The notes under the pieces: generated by a model
Seen by the model: the letters and a program-made list of their open reading frames with translations, nothing else
The model's database searches: none
What the model was told of the DNA's origin: nothing
Assembly: GCA_900756555.1 (NCBI GenBank)
Contig: CAAEKP010000031.1
Span: 1 to 10,099, forward strand
Direction: 5' to 3'
DNA: 10,099 nucleotides
Origin: Peptococcaceae bacterium
GTDB taxonomy: Bacteria; Bacillota; Peptococcia; Peptococcales; Peptococcaceae
Shown: in pieces, positions 5,848 to 10,099 of the stretch
Layout: every line of letters begins with the position of its first letter
Numbering within the stretch: the first letter of the stretch is position 1
Program-made: the position numbers and the translations under genes

Positions 5848-8787
5848 ATGTATAAAATAGGAATTGATGTCGGTTCAACCACCATCAAGTGTGTTGTGCT
5901 GGATGAAAAACAGAATATTGTGTATAAATCATATCATCGCCATCGGGCTATGATAAAAGAGAAGGTCATGGAGCTGGTGCAGATGATCAGCAGCGAGATT
6001 CTGCACGGGGAGAAAGCTTGTCTGGCTTTGACTGGCTCTGCTTCTCTGGGATTGGCAGAACATTTCCAGATTCCATTTGTACAGGAAGTTGTAGCTACCC
6101 AGATTGCGGTAGAACAATATCCAGAAACCATCGACGTGGTCATTGAACTTGGCGGTGAAGACGCCAAGATATTGTTTTTAACCAATGGTGTGGAAGTGCG
6201 AATGAATGGCACTTGCGCTGGCGGTACAGGGGCTTTTATTGATCAGATGGCGGTGCTGCTGGATGTATCAGTGGAGGAAATGGATGGACTGGCTTTGCAG
6301 GCTGAACGTATTTATCCTATTGCTTCTCGGTGCGGCGTATTTGCTAAGACTGATGTGCAGCCATTGTTAAATCAGGGCGCACGGAAAGAGGATGTGGCAG
6401 CCAGTATTTTTCATGCGGTAGTGAACCAGACCATCGGCGGTTTGGCACAAGGGCGGGAATTGCAGGGCAAGATGATGTTCCTGGGCGGTCCGCTGACCTT
6501 CCTGAAAGGGTTGCAGAAAAGCTTTGTGGATGTGTTGCAGCTGGATGAACATACAGGAATTTTTCCAGAGAATGCGCAGTATTATGTAGCTTACGGTGCG
6601 GCGCTTTATGCCGGAAGTGAACAGCCGGTGGATTTTTCAGCGCTGGAACAGCAGATGTTGAAAGCTGGCGAGATGAAACAGTATGACAGTGGTTTGCCAA
6701 TGCTATTTGCCGATGAGGAAGAATACGAACAGTTCCGTCAGCGTCATGCCAGTGCTGTGATTCCGGAAGGAACGCTGGCTGATTATACCGGCAAGGTGAC
6801 AGTGGGCATTGATGCCGGATCCACCACAGTAAAATTAGTAGTTGTTGGGGAACAGGATGAAATTCTGTTCCATAAATATATGTTGAGTAATGGGAAGCCC
6901 GTAGAACTGGTGCGGGAAACATTACAGGAGATTTACCGCATAAATCCGCAGCTGCACGTTGTGGGCAGTGCGGCTACCGGCTATGGGGAAGAACTGGTTA
7001 AAAATGCGTTCTCTCTGGATGATGGTCTGGTAGAAACGGTGGCTCATCTGACTGCGGCGCAGAAAATGATGCCGGAGGTTGATTTTATCATTGATATTGG
7101 CGGGCAGGATATGAAATGCTTCAAGATTCGCAATCATGTCATTGATACTATTTTCCTGAACGAGGCTTGTTCATCCGGCTGTGGTTCTTTTATCTCCACC
7201 TTTGCCACAGCGCTGGGCTATTCGGTAAAGGATTTTGCCGCATTGGGCTTATTTGCCAAACACCCTGTGGATTTAGGCTCCCGCTGCACCGTATTTATGA
7301 ATTCTTCGGTAAAGCAGGCGCAAAAAGAAGGGGCAGAGATTGAGGATATTTCCGCAGGCCTTTCTATCAGCGTAGTAAAAAATGCACTGTATAAAGTAAT
7401 CCGTGCGGTTTCAGCGGAAAGCCTGGGGCGTCATATTATCGTGCAGGGTGGTACCTTCCTGAATGATGCTATTCTGCGCGCCTTTGAGCAGGAAGTGGGT
7501 GTAAATGTTGTTCGCCCAAATCTGGCCGGTTTGATGGGTGCTTATGGTGCGGCGCTGTATGCCAGAACGTTAGGGCTGCGACAGTCTCAGCTGCTGGATG
7601 CTGCAGCGCTGGATCATTTCCAGCATGAAACCACAGAGCGGATTTGCCAGCTGTGCGGGAACCACTGCAAATTGACAGTGAATACTTTTAATAATGGCCG
7701 GGAACTGATTGCCGGTAACCGTTGTGAACGACCGGTGAAAAGTCAGGAGCAGAACTTTGTCAATATCACCTACAATGCGTTCCGTTATAAACGGGATCAG
7801 ATTCTCAGACGCAAGAGCGTGAAAGGTAATCGGGGCCGTATTGGTTTGCCGATGGGTCTGAACCTGTATGAGAATTATCATTTCTGGCAGCCAATTCTGA
7901 CCAGTCTGGGTTATGAAGTGGTGCGTGCGCCGTTTGGCAGTCGTGATTTGTTCCTGGAAGGACAGGCAACAATTCCATCGGATACCGTTTGTTATCCGGC
8001 TAAGATGATGCACGGCAGTGTGATGCATCTGATTCGCAAGCAGGGAGTGAATAAAGTATTCTATCCTTGTATGCCTTACAACTTTGATGAAAAAATCAGC
8101 GGCAATCATTACAACTGTCCAGTGGTGGCGTATTATCCAGAAGTGTTGTCTGCCAATATGATGGCTTTGCAGGAAATTCGTTTTCGCTATCCTTATCTGG
8201 GGCCGCACAATGCAAAACATTTTGTGAAAAAGCTCACCGAAGCCTTCAAAGATGATAACGTGACGCTGAAAGAAGCAAAAACTGCCGCTGCAATCGGATA
8301 TCAGCAGCAGGATGCATATATGAAAGATTTGAAACGGTACGGCAAAGAAGCCATTGCCTATGCGCGGCAGCATAATCTGCCAATCATTGTGCTGGCTGGT
8401 CGTCCTTATCATATTGACCCGGAAATCAATCATGGTATTGACCAGCTGATTACCAGCTACGGAGCAGTGGTGATTTCTGAAGATTGCCTGCCATTGGCCA
8501 AAAGCAGGTTCCACACCAATGTGCTGAATCAATGGACTTATCATGCCCGTTTGTATAATGCGGCGCATTATGTGAGCCAGCAGCCGGATATGTATCTGGT
8601 ACAGCTGGTGTCCTTTGGTTGTGGTTTGGATGCCATCACCACTGACGAGGTGCGTGATATTCTGGAATCCAAAGGAAACTTATATACACAAATTAAAATT
8701 GACGAGATTAATAATCTGGGTGCTGTAAAAATTCGCTTGCGCAGTTTGTTTGCAGCCATTGCTCAGAAAAACAGAGCTAAGGGGTGA
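5848..8787 (+). CDS. Tandem acyl-CoA dehydratase activase (two BcrAD/BadFG domains) with DUF2229 module
   Basis: This 979-aa cytoplasmic protein joins two HgdC-type ATPase domains of the ASKHA fold. Domain 1 (about 1-256) has GIDVGSTT (5-12) and ELGGEDAK (100-107), with cluster cysteines at 123 and 162. Domain 2 (about 318-572) has GIDAGSTT (320-327) and DIGGQDMK (416-423), with cysteines at 441 and 480 and an extra Cys445. Both cysteine pairs are 39 residues apart. In HgdC one [4Fe-4S] cluster is held between two subunits by two cysteines each, so four in one chain suggest an internal pseudo-dimer. A CX2CX3C motif (600, 603, 607) plus Cys626 follows and may bind another cluster or zinc. The rest (about 630-979) resembles DUF2229, with TVCYPA (Cys715), YPC (Cys741), AGRPYH and SFGCG (Cys925). 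Family knowledge points to ATP-driven injection of low-potential electrons into an iron-sulfur acceptor. The physiological substrate is unknown. The next gene starts seven bases after the stop, so the two are surely co-transcribed. Homologues I recall are often longer because they include the next gene's product. Confidence 0.92.
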   Translation: MYKIGIDVGSTTIKCVVLDEKQNIVYKSYHRHRAMIKEKVMELVQMISSEILHGEKACLALTGSASLGLAEHFQIPFVQEVVATQIAVEQYPETIDVVIELGGEDAKILFLTNGVEVRMNGTCAGGTGAFIDQMAVLLDVSVEEMDGLALQAERIYPIASRCGVFAKTDVQPLLNQGARKEDVAASIFHAVVNQTIGGLAQGRELQGKMMFLGGPLTFLKGLQKSFVDVLQLDEHTGIFPENAQYYVAYGAALYAGSEQPVDFSALEQQMLKAGEMKQYDSGLPMLFADEEEYEQFRQRHASAVIPEGTLADYTGKVTVGIDAGSTTVKLVVVGEQDEILFHKYMLSNGKPVELVRETLQEIYRINPQLHVVGSAATGYGEELVKNAFSLDDGLVETVAHLTAAQKMMPEVDFIIDIGGQDMKCFKIRNHVIDTIFLNEACSSGCGSFISTFATALGYSVKDFAALGLFAKHPVDLGSRCTVFMNSSVKQAQKEGAEIEDISAGLSISVVKNALYKVIRAVSAESLGRHIIVQGGTFLNDAILRAFEQEVGVNVVRPNLAGLMGAYGAALYARTLGLRQSQLLDAAALDHFQHETTERICQLCGNHCKLTVNTFNNGRELIAGNRCERPVKSQEQNFVNITYNAFRYKRDQILRRKSVKGNRGRIGLPMGLNLYENYHFWQPILTSLGYEVVRAPFGSRDLFLEGQATIPSDTVCYPAKMMHGSVMHLIRKQGVNKVFYPCMPYNFDEKISGNHYNCPVVAYYPEVLSANMMALQEIRFRYPYLGPHNAKHFVKKLTEAFKDDNVTLKEAKTAAAIGYQQQDAYMKDLKRYGKEAIAYARQHNLPIIVLAGRPYHIDPEINHGIDQLITSYGAVVISEDCLPLAKSRFHTNVLNQWTYHARLYNAAHYVSQQPDMYLVQLVSFGCGLDAITTDEVRDILESKGNLYTQIKIDEINNLGAVKIRLRSLFAAIAQKNRAKG

Positions 8788-8794
8788 GGCAGAA

Positions 8795-10066
8795 ATGGCG
8801 AAACTGGAATACGATAAATATGGGCGTCTGATGTTTACCGAGGAAATGAAGCGGGAATATACCATTTTGGTGCCCATGATGCTGCCCATCCATTTTTCTA
8901 TGCTGCGGTCCATTTTTCAGTATGAAGGATACAAGATGGAAATATTGGAAACACAAAACAGTAACATTATCCAGATGGGGCTGAAATATTGCCACAATGA
9001 TATCTGTTATCCGGCGCAGTTGACTATTGGTCAGCTGATGGATGCATTGCAGAGTGGGAAATATGATAAAGATAAAGTAGCGGTGATGCTGTCCCAGACA
9101 GGCGGCGGCTGCCGTGCTTCTAACTATGTCAGTCTGCTGCGCAAAGCGTTGAAAAAGGCCGGGTTGGAGAATATCCCGGTGGTTTCAATCAACTTCAGCG
9201 GTCTGGAAGATAACCCTGGCTTTGTGATTACCAAGAAGATGATTTACAAGATGGCTAATGCCGTTATCTATGGCGATTTGCTGATGTGTTTGCACAATCA
9301 GACGGTGCCTTATGAAAAAGAACAGGGTGCATCACAGCGATTGGTGGATCATTTTACGCAGATGCTCAACGCAGATTTTGCCAGAGGCGAGAGCATGGGG
9401 CCAAAGGCTATCCGCAAAAAGATGGACGAGATTGTGACAGCCTTTACAAAAGTCCCGGTGCATAAAAAAAATAAGGTGCGCGTGGGGATTGTGGGCGAAA
9501 TTTATGTAAAATTCGCGCCGCTGGGCAACAATAATCTGGAAGCCTTTTTGCTGAAGGAAAATGCCGAGCCGGTGGTGCCAGGTTTACTGGACTTTCTGCT
9601 GTACACAATCGACACTGGCATCGAAGACTACACCCGCTATGGCGGTAAGATAATCAAACCGCTGATTACCAGTTATCTGCTTCATCTGTTTGGAAATATT
9701 CAGAAAGATATGATAAAAGCTATCCGAAAACCGGGCTGTTTCCATGCCCCCTCGTCATTCCGCCGCACCAAAGAACTGGCGAAAGGTGTCATCGACTATG
9801 GCGTGAAGATGGGGGAAGGCTGGTTGCTGACTGCGGAAATGATGGCGCTCATCGACGAGGGTGTGAACAATATTGTGTGTACGCAGCCCTTTGGATGTCT
9901 GCCCAATCATGTATGTGGCCGCGGCATGATGCGCCGTATCAAAACCATTCATCCTGATGCCAATATTGTAGCTATTGACTATGATGCCAGTGCCACCCGG
10001 GTGAATCAGGAAAACCGTTTGAAGCTGATGCTGGCTACTGCCCGCAAATTACAGCAGAGTGTATAA
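8795..10066 (+). CDS. HgdB-like 2-hydroxyacyl-CoA dehydratase-type iron-sulfur partner of the activase
   Basis: This 423-aa protein resembles the part that follows DUF2229 in the long, about 1400-aa activase proteins, and distantly the 2-hydroxyglutaryl-CoA dehydratase subunit fold. Conserved-looking cysteines are Cys66 and Cys71 (YCHNDICYPA), Cys106 (GGGCRASNY), and Cys362, Cys368 and Cys374 (VCTQPFGCLPNHVCGRG). Known HgdA/HgdB subunits bind a [4Fe-4S] cluster through three cysteines, so one or more clusters are likely here. Six candidates leave room for a larger cluster such as the double cubane described for an HgdB relative, but that is speculation. The start is the ATG at 8795, with GGGGTGAGG (8781-8789) before it. 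An in-frame TTG at 8750 would overlap the activase and lacks a ribosome binding site. It is the second gene of the operon and the probable electron acceptor. The substrate is unknown: no CoA-transferase, dehydratase alpha subunit or electron-transfer flavoprotein gene is visible in the window. No terminator is seen in the 33 bases left. Confidence 0.88.
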   Translation: MAKLEYDKYGRLMFTEEMKREYTILVPMMLPIHFSMLRSIFQYEGYKMEILETQNSNIIQMGLKYCHNDICYPAQLTIGQLMDALQSGKYDKDKVAVMLSQTGGGCRASNYVSLLRKALKKAGLENIPVVSINFSGLEDNPGFVITKKMIYKMANAVIYGDLLMCLHNQTVPYEKEQGASQRLVDHFTQMLNADFARGESMGPKAIRKKMDEIVTAFTKVPVHKKNKVRVGIVGEIYVKFAPLGNNNLEAFLLKENAEPVVPGLLDFLLYTIDTGIEDYTRYGGKIIKPLITSYLLHLFGNIQKDMIKAIRKPGCFHAPSSFRRTKELAKGVIDYGVKMGEGWLLTAEMMALIDEGVNNIVCTQPFGCLPNHVCGRGMMRRIKTIHPDANIVAIDYDASATRVNQENRLKLMLATARKLQQSV

Positions 10067-10099
10067 ATTATAAAGAATACAGGACTGTCGCGTAAATGA

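Noticed and set aside
7570..8568. A 332-codon open frame on the - strand
   Set aside because: It lies wholly antisense to the activase gene, whose conserved motifs run through this stretch. Its His- and Gln-rich composition is typical of an antisense shadow.

Overview
The window looks like a chromosomal segment of an anaerobic, fermentative, low-to-mid GC bacterium of the Firmicutes. A Negativicutes member, such as a relative of Acidaminococcus or Phascolarctobacterium, is my best guess. That rests on the gene content (a long pyruvate carboxylase and a 2-hydroxyacyl-CoA-dehydratase-type activase system), strong Shine-Dalgarno sites and mixed codon use; it was not tested by any search. All supported genes lie on the + strand.

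Layout. Positions 1-183 are an AT-rich leader with a cluster of TATTGT/ACAATA half-sites. Positions 184-804 encode a small serine-recombinase (resolvase-fold) protein that lacks the catalytic serine, followed by a probable terminator. Positions 805-1036 hold a promoter and three related TGACA repeats ahead of pyc (1037-4468), a full-length biotin-dependent pyruvate carboxylase with highly biased codon use. A long hairpin terminator (4505-4552) separates it from a monocistronic TauE/SafE-type membrane permease (4766-5512). A 335-base intergenic region (5513-5847) follows. It holds a Pho-box-like direct repeat, a 22-bp inverted repeat and a good sigma-70-type promoter.

That promoter drives a tight two-gene operon. 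The first gene (5848-8787, 979 aa) is a tandem-duplicated HgdC-type ATPase (two BcrAD/BadFG domains), joined through a four-cysteine motif to a DUF2229 module. The second (8795-10066, 423 aa) is a cysteine-rich HgdB-like partner. In the best characterised relatives, an HgdC homodimer with one shared [4Fe-4S] cluster uses ATP to push a low-potential electron onto an HgdA/HgdB iron-sulfur pair. Here the ATPase dimer appears to be built into one chain. The DUF2229 module and the separate partner share motifs (DxCYPA, FGC) and look like the two acceptor halves. As far as I know the substrate of this large activase family is not established, so this operon is the strongest candidate for an undescribed system in the window.

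How the genes relate. Pyruvate carboxylase makes oxaloacetate from pyruvate for the C4-dicarboxylate/propionate branch or for anaplerosis. The operon is probably an ATP-driven low-potential reductase. The permease probably exports or imports a sulfur- or carbon-containing anion. The pyc and operon promoters share a TGTGACA element, a weak hint of common control. The resolvase-like protein may be a DNA-binding protein only.
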